Assembly: GCA_036562635.1 (NCBI GenBank)
Contig: DATCJU010000162.1
Location: 1 to 28,686, forward strand
Length of the DNA stretch: 28,686 bases
Source of the DNA: DATCJU01 sp036562635
Lineage (GTDB): Bacteria; Actinomycetota; Actinomycetes; Mycobacteriales; Pseudonocardiaceae
Reading direction: 5' to 3'
The position numbers and the translations under genes were made by a program. Numbering within the stretch: position 1 is the stretch's first letter; each line of letters opens with the position of its first letter. The notes under the pieces are model-generated. The model saw only the letters and a list, made by a program, of their open reading frames with translations. It searched no databases and was not told where the DNA came from. Below, in pieces: positions 6,319 to 13,626 of the stretch.

Positions 6319-7334
6319 TGGCCGTGCTGACGATGGCGCAGGCGATCAACGCCGCGCTGCGGGACGCCCTGGCCGCCGACGAGCGGGTGGTCGTGTTCGG
6401 CGAGGACGTCGGGACGCTCGGCGGGGTCTTCCGGGTGACCGACGGCCTGGCCCGTGACTTCGGCGAGGACCGCTGCTTCGACACCCCACTGGCCGAGTCC
6501 GGCATCGTCGGATTCGCGGTCGGTATGGCCATGGCCGGGTTCCGCCCCGTGGTGGAGATGCAGTTCGACGCGTTCGCCTACCCGGCGTTCGAGCAGATCA
6601 CCAGCCACGTGGCCAAGCTGCGCAACCGGACGCGGGGACGGCTGTCGGTGCCGATCGTCATCCGGGTCCCCTACGCGGGCGGGATCGGCGGTGTGGAGCA
6701 CCACTGCGACTCCTCCGAGGCGTACTACGCGCACACCCCTGGCCTGAAGGTGGTCACGCCGGCCACGGTGGCCGACGCGTACTCGCTGCTGCGCGAGGCC
6801 ATCGAGGACCCGGATCCGGTGGTGTTCTGCGAACCCAAGAAGCTCTACTGGAGCAAGGCGGACCTGGAGCTCCCGGTACGCGGTGAGCCGTTCGGCCGGG
6901 CCGTGATCCGCCGACCGGGCACCGGGGCCACACTGGTGGCCTACGGCCCGACCGTGCCCGTGGCCCTGGAGGCGGCGGAGGCGGCCGCCGAGGAGGGCTG
7001 GGACCTGGAGGTCATCGACCTGCGCACCCTGGTCCCCTTCGACGACGAGACGGTGGTCGCCTCGGTGCGGCGCACCGGGCGGTGTCTGGTGCTGTCCGAG
7101 GCGGTGGGCTTCGCCGGGGTGGCCGCGGAGATCGCCGCTCGGGTGCAGGAGCGCTGTTTCCACTCGCTGGCCGCCCCGGTCCTGCGGGTCACCGGGTTCG
7201 ACATCCCCTACCCGCCGCCGAAGCTGGAACACCACCACCTGCCCGGGGTGGACCGGGTGCTGGACGCGGTGGCCCGACTGCAGTGGGACGACGAGCCCGA
7301 CCCGCGCTGGCTGACCCGGGAGGGTGTCGCATGA
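6318..7334 (+). CDS. bkdB: Branched-chain 2-oxoacid dehydrogenase E1 component, beta subunit
   Basis: 338 residues with the transketolase-like pyrimidine-binding domain first: FGEDVG at 27-32, TPLAE ending in Glu60 that activates the cofactor, and EMQFDAFAYPAFEQI around 80-95. VPYAGGIGGVEHH (117-129) follows. The C-terminal transketolase domain contains VIDLRTLVPFD and ends with the conserved FDIPYPPPKLEHHHLP. It forms the alpha2beta2 E1 heterotetramer with the preceding gene. The start codon shares one base with the upstream stop (TGATG) and the ribosome site GGAGG lies within the end of E1alpha, so the two are translationally coupled. Gene letters for bkd vary between species. Confidence 0.88.
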   Translation: MAVLTMAQAINAALRDALAADERVVVFGEDVGTLGGVFRVTDGLARDFGEDRCFDTPLAESGIVGFAVGMAMAGFRPVVEMQFDAFAYPAFEQITSHVAKLRNRTRGRLSVPIVIRVPYAGGIGGVEHHCDSSEAYYAHTPGLKVVTPATVADAYSLLREAIEDPDPVVFCEPKKLYWSKADLELPVRGEPFGRAVIRRPGTGATLVAYGPTVPVALEAAEAAAEEGWDLEVIDLRTLVPFDDETVVASVRRTGRCLVLSEAVGFAGVAAEIAARVQERCFHSLAAPVLRVTGFDIPYPPPKLEHHHLPGVDRVLDAVARLQWDDEPDPRWLTREGVA

Positions 7335-7407
7335 GTGCACGTTCCGAGCGACCGGCGTTCTCCCGCCGCTCGTCCCGACGGGATCCGGTTCGGGAAGGTG
7401 GTACGCG

Positions 7408-8733
7408 ATGAGCAACCACCAGGTGTTCCTGCTCCCCGACTTGGGCGAGGGCCTCACCGAGGCCGAGGTGGTGTCCTGGAAGGTCAAGGTCGGTGACGAA
7501 GTGCAGGTCGACCAGGTCATCGCCGAGGTGGAGACGGCCAAGGCGGTGGTCGAGGTGCCCTGCCCGTACGCGGGCACGGTGGCGGAGCTGCACGGCCAGC
7601 CCGGCCAGGTGCTGTCGGTCGGCCAGCCGTTGATCACGATCGCTCCGCCGCAGGACGCCGCGACGGCCAATGCCGAGCGGTACCGCCAGGAGGAGCGGGC
7701 CGGGTCCGGTGCGGTGCTGATCGGCTACGGCACGGGGCACGGCGGTGGACGGCGGCGCCGTCGTCGGGCCAGTCGGGGAACGGCGCCCGCACTGTCGGCC
7801 GTCCCCGACGCACCCTCCACGACCCCGGCCGCCCCGGAACCCGCCCAGGCCACACCCCCGGCGCAGGCTCCCCGGGTGCTGTCACCGCTGGTGCGCCGCC
7901 TGGCTCGCGAGCACGGGGTGGACCTGGCGTCGCTGACCGGCACCGGCCTGGGTGGTGTGGTGCTGCGCCGCGACGTGGAGGCGGCGATCGCCGCGGCCCG
8001 GTCCGGCACGGCCCGGGTGGAGCGGGTGACCGAGCAGCCCGACGTGGAGCGGATCCCGCTGCGCGGCCTGCGCCGCACGGTTGCCGAGAAGCTGGTCCGC
8101 AGCCGGCAGGAGATCCCCGACGCCACCACGTGGGTCGACGTGGACGCGACCGGCCTGATCGAGGCCAGGGACGCGTTGCGTGCCGCGCACCCGGACCGCC
8201 GCATCGGCATCCTGGCACTGCTGGCACGGTTCGTGGTGGCCGGTCTGGCCCGGTTCCCCGAGCTGAACGCCCAGGTGGACACCGAGCGCGAGGAGATCGT
8301 CCGGATCCGGGCTGTGCACCTGGGGTTCGCCGCGCAGACCGACCGGGGCCTGGTGGTGCCGGTGGTCCGGAACGCGCACCGGATGACCACCGCCGAACTG
8401 GCTGACGAGCTGGCCCGGCTCACCGCGCTGGCCCGTGAGGGCCGGCTCGCCCCGGAGGACATGACCGGCGGCACGTTCACGCTCAACAACTACGGCGTGT
8501 TCGGGGTGGACGGGTCCAGCCCGATCATCAACCACCCCGAGGCGGCGATCCTGGGCGTGGGTCGGATCATCGACCGGCCGTGGGCGGTCGACGGCCGGCT
8601 CGAGGTCCGCAAGGTCACCCAGCTCTCGCTGGCCTTCGACCACCGGGTGTGCGACGGCGGAGTGGCCGGCGGGTTCCTCCGCTACGTGGCTGACTGCGTG
8701 GAACGACCGCTCGGCCTGCTGGCCGATCTGTGA
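7408..8733 (+). CDS. bkdC: Dihydrolipoamide acyltransferase (E2) of the 2-oxoacid dehydrogenase
   Basis: 441 residues. Residues 4-80 form one lipoyl domain with the lipoylated Lys45 in VETAKAVVEV. A linker follows, with a GSGAVLIGYGTG segment and a run of six arginines at 115-120. Residues 156-194 are the peripheral-subunit binding domain (RVLSPLVRRLAREHGVDLAS). The rest is the catalytic acyltransferase core, with SPIINHPEAAILGVGRI and the active site DHRVCDGG (His412, Asp416). It transfers the acyl group from E1 to CoA. The start is ATG at 7408 behind GGGAAGGTGG; 73 bases separate it from E1beta. No E3 (lipoamide dehydrogenase) gene is present in the window, so E3 must come from elsewhere. 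Confidence 0.9.
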   Translation: MSNHQVFLLPDLGEGLTEAEVVSWKVKVGDEVQVDQVIAEVETAKAVVEVPCPYAGTVAELHGQPGQVLSVGQPLITIAPPQDAATANAERYRQEERAGSGAVLIGYGTGHGGGRRRRRRASRGTAPALSAVPDAPSTTPAAPEPAQATPPAQAPRVLSPLVRRLAREHGVDLASLTGTGLGGVVLRRDVEAAIAAARSGTARVERVTEQPDVERIPLRGLRRTVAEKLVRSRQEIPDATTWVDVDATGLIEARDALRAAHPDRRIGILALLARFVVAGLARFPELNAQVDTEREEIVRIRAVHLGFAAQTDRGLVVPVVRNAHRMTTAELADELARLTALAREGRLAPEDMTGGTFTLNNYGVFGVDGSSPIINHPEAAILGVGRIIDRPWAVDGRLEVRKVTQLSLAFDHRVCDGGVAGGFLRYVADCVERPLGLLADL

Positions 8734-8736
8734 CAG

Positions 8737-8786
8737 CGATGTGGGCCGGCCCCGCGGGAGGAGACCCGCGGGGCCGGCCCACATCG
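8737..8786. terminator. 22-bp perfect hairpin between convergent genes
   Basis: Bases 8737-8758 and 8765-8786 are exact reverse complements around the loop AGGAGA, giving a 22-bp very GC-rich stem. It begins 4 bases after the E2 stop and ends 38 bases before the stop of the convergent SPFH gene, so it can end transcription from both sides. Only a weak T-rich run (TCGTTCTCG) follows. Confidence 0.85.
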
Positions 8787-8824
8787 TCGTTCTCGACCGC
8801 GCTCGGTGCTCTCGGTCCCGGTGC

Positions 8825-10084
8825 TCAGCGCTCGTCGGACCGGGGCTGCTCGGGGGAAGCAGCCGTCGGGTCGGGTACGGCGGTGGGGAACGCCGGCGGT
8901 GGCGGCGTCGGCCCGCCGAGAGCCGGCGGCGGGGTCGTCGGCGTGGGGGTGACGGAACGGCTCCCGCGGAGCGGACCGGGCACCTCCTTGTGCGCCACGG
9001 CCTCGGCCTGCCGCACGGCCTCGGCCACGTTGGGATCCGGCGCGGTGTCGAACCAGTCGGCGATGGCCTCGTCGTCCTCGTCCACCCGGGGAGCCTGGAC
9101 ATCCTCCTTCGGCGGCTCGTAGCGGAAGACCCCGTCCTCGCCCTTCTCGCCGAGCATCTTCGCGAAGTTCTCCAGGGCCTTGGTGAAATCGCTGGGGATC
9201 ACCCAGACCTTGTTCGCGTCGCCCTGCGCCATCTGCGGCAGGGTCTGCAGGTAGGTGTAGGCGAGCAGCTCGGGGGTGGGCTTGCCTGCCTTGATCGCAC
9301 CGAACAGCTTCTCGATGGCCTTGGCCTGGCCCTGCGCCTGCAGGTAGCTGGCGGCCCGTTCACCCTGGGCACGCAGGATGCGGGACTGCCGCTCCGCCTC
9401 GGCGGCCAGGATCGCGGCCTGCTTGGCACCCTCGGCGGCCAGGATCTGCGCCTGCTTCTGACCCTCGGCGGTCTTGATCGCCGACTCCCGCTGGCCCTCG
9501 GCGGTGAGGATCATGGCCCGCTTCTCCCGCTCGGCCCGCATCTGCTTCTCCATGGAGTCCTGGATGGAGGGCGGCGGCTCGATCGCCTTCAGCTCCACCC
9601 GGGCCACCCGGATGCCCCACCGGCCCGTGGCCTCGTCCAGCACCCCGCGCAGCTGGTTGTTGATCTGGTCGCGGGAGGTCAGCGTGTCCTCCAGGCTCAT
9701 CCCGCCGACGAGGTTGCGCAGCGTGGTGGTGGTCAGCTGCTCCACACCCACGATGTAGTCGGAGATCTCGTACACCGCGGCCCGCGGGTCGGTCACCTGG
9801 AAGTAGACGACGGTGTCGATGGAGACGGTCAGGTTGTCCTCCGTGATCACCGGCTGGGGTGGGAAGGAGACGACCTGCTCACGCAGGTCGATCCGCGCCC
9901 GCACCCGGTCGAAGAACGGCACCAGGAAGTTCAGTCCCGGTGCGGCGACGGTGCGGAACCGACCGAGCCGCTCGATCACCGCAGCCTGCGCCTGCGGCAC
10001 CACCAGCACCGCCTTGAGCAGGGTTACCAGGATCAGCAGGACGATGACGGCGACAACGACCAGCGTCACAACTCCACCTTCCAT
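8825..10084 (-). CDS. SPFH/band 7 (stomatin/QmcA-like) membrane protein
   Basis: 419 residues. An N-terminal membrane anchor at about 5-28 is followed by the SPFH domain (about 28-190), with VPQAQAAVIERLGRF, APGLNFLVPFFDRV and TVYFQVTDPRAAVY-type strands. A coiled coil with repeated TAEGQ/AAEG segments spans about 180-260, as in stomatin and paraslipin. Unlike short members it has a long Pro- and Thr-rich acidic tail (about 335-419). The start ATG directly follows the NfeD stop (TAAATG). The SPFH plus NfeD pair is a conserved membrane-organising module, and this pair corresponds to Rv1488-Rv1487 as I recall the M. tuberculosis map. Its biochemical role in actinobacteria is not established. 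Confidence 0.9.
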   Translation of the reverse strand: MEGGVVTLVVVAVIVLLILVTLLKAVLVVPQAQAAVIERLGRFRTVAAPGLNFLVPFFDRVRARIDLREQVVSFPPQPVITEDNLTVSIDTVVYFQVTDPRAAVYEISDYIVGVEQLTTTTLRNLVGGMSLEDTLTSRDQINNQLRGVLDEATGRWGIRVARVELKAIEPPPSIQDSMEKQMRAEREKRAMILTAEGQRESAIKTAEGQKQAQILAAEGAKQAAILAAEAERQSRILRAQGERAASYLQAQGQAKAIEKLFGAIKAGKPTPELLAYTYLQTLPQMAQGDANKVWVIPSDFTKALENFAKMLGEKGEDGVFRYEPPKEDVQAPRVDEDDEAIADWFDTAPDPNVAEAVRQAEAVAHKEVPGPLRGSRSVTPTPTTPPPALGGPTPPPPAFPTAVPDPTAASPEQPRSDER

Positions 10085-10513
10085 TTACGGCTCCCCCCAC
10101 ACGACGGCGGTGGCGCCGGAGATCTCCATGACCGTCACGGAACGCCCTGGCTCCAACACCTGCGTCTCGTCCAGTGCACGGGCCGTCCAGACCTCACCAC
10201 CGATCTTGACCTGCCCGCCGTGTGCGTCGACGGTGGACAACACCACCGCCTTGCTGCCGATCAGGGCTTCGACGTTGGTCCGGTAATGGTGTCCCCGGGC
10301 GAGGCGGCGCTTCAGCGCCGGTCTGGCCAGCAGCACCAGGCCCACCGAGACGAGCGCGAACACCACACCGTCGACCAGCAGCGGCGCGCCCAGCGCGGAG
10401 GATCCCGCCGCCGCGAGGGCGCCGACACCGAGCATCAGCAGCACGAGGTCCCCGGACAACACCTCGGCTGCCACCAGGAGGACCCCTGCCACCAGCCACA
10501 CCAACGCGGCCAT
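10085..10513 (-). CDS. NfeD-family membrane protein
   Basis: 142 residues. The N-terminal half has two to three membrane segments (about 3-20, 22-41 and 46-64) and ends in a basic stretch RPALKRRLARG. The C-terminal part, about 75-142, is the NfeD OB-fold domain, with IGSKAVVLSTVD, GGQVKIGGEVWTARA and SVTVMEISGATAVV. This is the short, protease-less NfeD form that partners stomatin-like proteins. It lies immediately upstream of the SPFH gene without any gap, and translation is probably coupled. The ATG at 10513 has GGAG only 2 nt upstream, so expression may be weak or the transcript may start close by. Confidence 0.88.
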   Translation of the reverse strand: MAALVWLVAGVLLVAAEVLSGDLVLLMLGVGALAAAGSSALGAPLLVDGVVFALVSVGLVLLARPALKRRLARGHHYRTNVEALIGSKAVVLSTVDAHGGQVKIGGEVWTARALDETQVLEPGRSVTVMEISGATAVVWGEP

Positions 10514-10567
10514 GACTCCATGGTTCCAGATCCCAGGGCTCCCCGGGCTCGCCCGAGGCCACCGTGA

Positions 10568-10584
10568 CCCAGGCGTGACCTGGG
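10568..10584 (-). terminator. Weak hairpin between the DUF3097 and nfeD genes
   Basis: CCCAGG (10568-10573) and CCTGGG (10579-10584) form a 6-bp stem with loop CGTGA, 15 bases after the DUF3097 stop on the minus strand. It is short and lacks a U-tract, so read-through into nfeD is possible. Confidence 0.35.
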
Positions 10585-10598
10585 GAATCGGCGCACCC

Positions 10599-11438
10599 CT
10601 ACTCCGCGATGCAGTCGACCTGCTCCGTGACGAAGTCGATCAGGCGCTCGACCGCACCCACCAGCGGTGCTTCCAGATCCCGGAAGCTCCGCACCGCGGA
10701 CAGCACCCGCCGCCACCCCTCGGCCGGATCACCCCAGCCCAGGGCGGAGCACACCCCCTCCTTCCACGGCACGCCGCGCGGCACCTGCGGCCAGGCTGGG
10801 ATACCCAGTGCCGCGGGCTTGACCGCCTGCCAGACGTCGACGAAGGGATGACCGGTGACCAACACGTGCCCGTCACCGTCCGTTCCTTCCGACACCTCGG
10901 CAGCGATCCGCGCCTCCTTGCTCCCCGGCACCAGGTGGTCGACCAGGATGCCCAGTCGTCGCCGTGGTCCCGGGTCGAACGCGGCGATCTTCTCGGCGAG
11001 ACCGTCCACGCCGTCGAGGGGTTCCACCACCACACCCTCGACCCGCAGATCGTGCCCCCACACCCGTTCCACCAGCTCGGCGTCCTGCAGACCCTCGACC
11101 CAGATCCGCCCGGCCCGAGCGGTGCGGGCCCGCAGCCCCTCCACCCGGATCGACCCGGACGCCGATCGCCGCGGGCCCCGGGACACCTCGGGTGCGGGGC
11201 GCACCAGGGTGACCGGCCGCCCCTCCAGCAGGAACGCTGCCGGACGCATCGGGAACACCCGCCGGCGACCGTGCCGGTCCTCCAGAACGACCTCGTCACG
11301 TTCCACCCGCACCACGGCGCCGCAGAACCCGCTGGCCGGGTCCTCGACGACCAGCCCGATCTCGGCGGACACCCGGGGCACCTCGCGGCGTCTCCGCCCA
11401 CCGGCCAGCACGTCACGTCCGTAGTCCACCGAGCGCAT
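10599..11438 (-). CDS. DUF3097-family protein
   Basis: 279 residues that match the actinobacterial DUF3097 family: MRSVDYGRDVLAGGRRRR at the start, then GLVVEDPASGFCGAVVRVE, VFPMRPAAFLLEGRPVTLV, the RIWVEGLQDAELVERVWGHD region, LGILVDHLVPGSKE and a C-terminal VTGHPFVDVWQAVKP. No enzyme motif is recognised and the family has no assigned function to my knowledge; the DHLVPGSKE and TGHPFVDVWQ motifs look like conserved active- or binding-site segments. The start is ATG at 11438. It has no Shine-Dalgarno but has a -10 hexamer TACCGT 7 nt before it, so it is probably translated from a leaderless mRNA. It is divergent from the Rv1486c-like gene. Confidence 0.82.
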   Translation of the reverse strand: MRSVDYGRDVLAGGRRRREVPRVSAEIGLVVEDPASGFCGAVVRVERDEVVLEDRHGRRRVFPMRPAAFLLEGRPVTLVRPAPEVSRGPRRSASGSIRVEGLRARTARAGRIWVEGLQDAELVERVWGHDLRVEGVVVEPLDGVDGLAEKIAAFDPGPRRRLGILVDHLVPGSKEARIAAEVSEGTDGDGHVLVTGHPFVDVWQAVKPAALGIPAWPQVPRGVPWKEGVCSALGWGDPAEGWRRVLSAVRSFRDLEAPLVGAVERLIDFVTEQVDCIAE

Positions 11439-11445
11439 GATCGTG

Positions 11446-11451
11446 ACGGTA
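11446..11451 (-). promoter_or_regulatory. -10 element of DUF3097, leaderless start
   Basis: TACCGT (TANNNT) on the minus strand lies 7 nt before the ATG at 11438, so transcription would begin at or next to the A of the start codon. No good -35 is visible. Confidence 0.5.
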
Positions 11452-11482
11452 GCCGTCCCGGGCCGGGCGACCACGGCACCAC

Positions 11483-11500
11483 GCCGGCACCGGTGCCGGC
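11483..11500. promoter_or_regulatory. 18-bp perfect palindrome between divergent genes
   Basis: GCCGGCACCGGTGCCGGC is fully self-complementary. It lies about 32 bases upstream of the DUF3097 -10 and about 120 upstream of the opposite one, a suitable place for a dimeric regulator. A second small inverted repeat, GGGCAC/GTGCCC, is at 11512-11517 and 11521-11526. GC-rich palindromes arise easily in such DNA, so the function is uncertain. Confidence 0.5.
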
Positions 11501-11618
11501 ACCGACGGGTGGGGCACGGTGTGCCCGTCCGACGGCCGGGGACACAGCCCACGCCCGACGCCGGGACGACCTGGGTGCTCCGTCGGCCGTCGACCGCGAC
11601 GTGGGACGACGGGGAACG

Positions 11619-11624
11619 TAGGCT
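11619..11624 (+). promoter_or_regulatory. -10 element of the Rv1486c-like gene, leaderless start
   Basis: TAGGCT (TANNNT) ends 6 nt before the GTG at 11631 and no Shine-Dalgarno is present, which places the transcription start on the G of the start codon. Confidence 0.55.
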
Positions 11625-11630
11625 GGCCCG

Positions 11631-12428
11631 GTGCCCTGCCCGAGTGCCACGTTGATCGCCTGGACCTCCGCCTGGCTGCCCGGTGCCGTCTCCCCCGACG
11701 ACGTCCTGGACGCCCTGCGCCCGTGGGCCGAGGTCCACGAGGTGGTGGCGGCCGACACTGAGACCGGCACCCGCCTCGAGCTGCCGGTGGCAGGCGCACG
11801 CCCGGCCGGGCCGGCCCTGCTGCTGGCGGTACTGCGTCGGCACGGTGCCGCCGACGGTCGGCTGGTGCTCCCGGTGCCCGGTGACGTACGGGGCCTCCCC
11901 GGACCCGGCGCGCTGACCCGCGCCGCCCTGGCCGCCGGGGAGGCGGTGGTGCTGCCCGGCGCGGGCCTGGGGATCGTGCCCACACCGGTGGTCGAGGGAA
12001 TCCTGCGGTGGACGGTGCACCTCGTTCCACGGTGCGACGCCCACGCCGTGTACCCCTCCCTGGGCGAGGCCGAGCACCACATGGCCGAGGCGATGCGCCG
12101 GGCCGCCGACACCCTGACCGTCCTGGACGTCGCCCGGCACCGTCGCGGCGTCCGGGCCGAGATCGACGCGATGCTGCGCGCCCGACCGCGGGCCCCGTGG
12201 CCGCCCGGGACCCCGCCCCGTGCCCTGCGCGTCCTGGAGCGGGCGGACCAGCTGGCTGCGATCCTGGCCGCGGCCGGTGGTGATCCCGAGGGAAGTGCGG
12301 TCTCCGCCTCGGCGATCCGGGCCCGTGGTGCTGCGCTGCGCCCGCTGGACGAGGCGGTGCGGCTCGCCCGGTGCGCCGCGGTCACCGAGATTGTGCGCGT
12401 GTTCGGTGACCGCGTCGACCGGCGCTGA
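11631..12428 (+). CDS. Conserved actinobacterial protein of unknown function (Rv1486c-like position)
   Basis: 265 residues, Ala/Arg/Leu-rich, without signal peptide or membrane segment. The N-terminal part (8-130) looks alpha/beta, with TLIAWTSAWLPGAVSPDDVLD, LVLPVPGDVRGLPGPG and EAVVLPGAGLGIVPTPVVEG. The C-terminal half is helical, starting with YPSLGEAEHHMAEAMRRAAD and ending near ALRPLDEAVRLARCAAV. I do not recognise a catalytic motif. Its place and opposite orientation between hemH and nfeD match Rv1486c in M. tuberculosis, which is annotated as conserved hypothetical. The GTG start at 11631 lacks a ribosome site and directly follows a -10 element, so it is probably leaderless. Confidence 0.75.
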   Translation: MPCPSATLIAWTSAWLPGAVSPDDVLDALRPWAEVHEVVAADTETGTRLELPVAGARPAGPALLLAVLRRHGAADGRLVLPVPGDVRGLPGPGALTRAALAAGEAVVLPGAGLGIVPTPVVEGILRWTVHLVPRCDAHAVYPSLGEAEHHMAEAMRRAADTLTVLDVARHRRGVRAEIDAMLRARPRAPWPPGTPPRALRVLERADQLAAILAAAGGDPEGSAVSASAIRARGAALRPLDEAVRLARCAAVTEIVRVFGDRVDRR

Positions 12429-12470
12429 GACGGAGCCCGGTCCTCCGCGGCTCCCGGCCCGGGCTCCGTC
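12429..12470. terminator. 12-bp hairpin between convergent genes
   Basis: GACGGAGCCCGG (12429-12440) and CCGGGCTCCGTC (12459-12470) are exact complements with an 18-nt loop. They fill the gap between the stop at 12428 and the convergent ferrochelatase stop at 12474, so the hairpin probably serves both genes. Confidence 0.75.
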
Positions 12471-12473
12471 CGT

Positions 12474-13520
12474 TCAGGCCTGGCGCCGCGGTGGCGCGCA
12501 GCAGCCCGGGGCGCAGGGCTCGCCGTTGACCGTGCACCCGGCGGCGGTGAGGGCGGACAGCTTGCGCACCTTGGCGTTCTCGGTGTGCTCGCGGATCAGC
12601 TCCACCACCATCTCGGCGAACCGTGGATCAGGGCCCGGCGTGGCAGCCCGGGTGAAACCCATGCCCAGTTCCTCGGCCCGCTGCCGGGCCTCGGTGTCCA
12701 GGTCCCAGATCACCTCGATGTGGTCGCTGACGAAGCCGATCGGGCAGACCACCACGGCCGGCACGCCTCGCTCGTGCAGCGCCTCGATGTGGTCCACGAT
12801 GTCCGGCTCCAGCCAGGGCACCGACGGCGGCCCGGAGCGGGACTGCCAGACCACGTCGTAGTCGGTCTCGCCCACCGCGGCGGCCACCAGACGGGACGCC
12901 TCGGCGACCTGCCGGGAGTAGCGGTGCCCGCCCTCCTCCGGCGGCCCGGCGGCGGCGTCGGCGGCCGTGGGCACGGAGTGGGCGGTGAACACCAGCCGGG
13001 CCTGCTCACGTTGCTCGGCCGGCAGCTTCTCCCGCGCGGCCTCGACCGCCGCGGCACAGGCCTGCACGAACAACGGGTGGTCGAAGAACTGGCGGATCTT
13101 GACCAGCTCGGGCGCGTTGTCACCGACCGCGGCCCGGGCCCGAGCGATGTCCTCGTCGTACTGCCGGCAGGACGAGTAACCACCGTAGGCGCTGGTGGCG
13201 AACACGAGGGCTCGCCGCACCCCGTCCTCGGCCATCCTGGCCACGGTGTCCTCGACCATGGGGTGCCAGTTGCGGTTGCCGAAGTACACGGGCAACTGGA
13301 CACCCTGACGCCTCATCTCACCCTCGACGGCGGCGATGAGCTCACGATTCAGCCGGTTCAGCGGGGACACGCCGCCGAAACGCATGTAGTGCTGGGCGAC
13401 CTCGTCCAGCCGCTCCGGGGGCACTCCCCTGCCTCTGGTCACGTTCTCCAGGAAGGGCCGTACGTCGTCGGGCCCCTCCGGCCCGCCGAAGGACAGCACC
13501 AGCAACGCATCGAAGCTCAC
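12474..13520 (-). CDS. hemH: Ferrochelatase (coproporphyrin type) with C-terminal cysteines
   Basis: 348 residues from GTG at 13520. The ATG at 13529 directly abuts GGGAGG, whereas GTG at 13520 is at 9 nt and begins with SFDALLVLSFGGPE, as in the family. Landmarks are NRLNRELIAAVE, SAYGGYSSCRQY (Cys118), FTAHSVP with the metal-binding His181, and GFVSDHIEVIWDLD with Glu269. The tail carries Cys329, Cys336, Cys340 and Cys341 in CTVNGEPCAPGCC, which fits the [2Fe-2S] cluster known in actinobacterial ferrochelatases. In this phylum the enzyme inserts iron into coproporphyrin III (CpfC). It follows fabG and inhA on the same strand, the order known from mycobacteria, but a strong hairpin separates it from inhA. 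Confidence 0.93.
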   Translation of the reverse strand: MSFDALLVLSFGGPEGPDDVRPFLENVTRGRGVPPERLDEVAQHYMRFGGVSPLNRLNRELIAAVEGEMRRQGVQLPVYFGNRNWHPMVEDTVARMAEDGVRRALVFATSAYGGYSSCRQYDEDIARARAAVGDNAPELVKIRQFFDHPLFVQACAAAVEAAREKLPAEQREQARLVFTAHSVPTAADAAAGPPEEGGHRYSRQVAEASRLVAAAVGETDYDVVWQSRSGPPSVPWLEPDIVDHIEALHERGVPAVVVCPIGFVSDHIEVIWDLDTEARQRAEELGMGFTRAATPGPDPRFAEMVVELIREHTENAKVRKLSALTAAGCTVNGEPCAPGCCAPPRRQA

Positions 13521-13579
13521 GAACCCCATCCTCCCTGGTGACGCGCTTCTCACCGCATCGGGGGTCGCGCCGACGCCGT

Positions 13580-13620
13580 CCTTCGGGCGACGCCCCGGGT
13601 GTCGGAGCGTCGCCCGAAGG
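13580..13620 (-). terminator. 14-bp hairpin between inhA and hemH
   Basis: Bases 13580-13593 and 13607-13620 are perfect complements (CCTTCGGGCGACGC and its reverse complement) around a 13-nt loop. The structure begins 6 bases after the inhA stop and ends 60 bases before the hemH start on the minus strand. It may partially terminate or protect the fabG-inhA message. No U-tract follows and no obvious promoter lies between it and hemH. Confidence 0.6.
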
Positions 13621-13626
13621 GCACCC

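Noticed and set aside
8741..10567. A 608-codon plus-strand frame opposite the SPFH and NfeD genes
   Set aside because: It starts inside the terminator hairpin and mirrors two recognisable genes; repeated LGG/LDRR residues reflect the coiled coil on the other strand.
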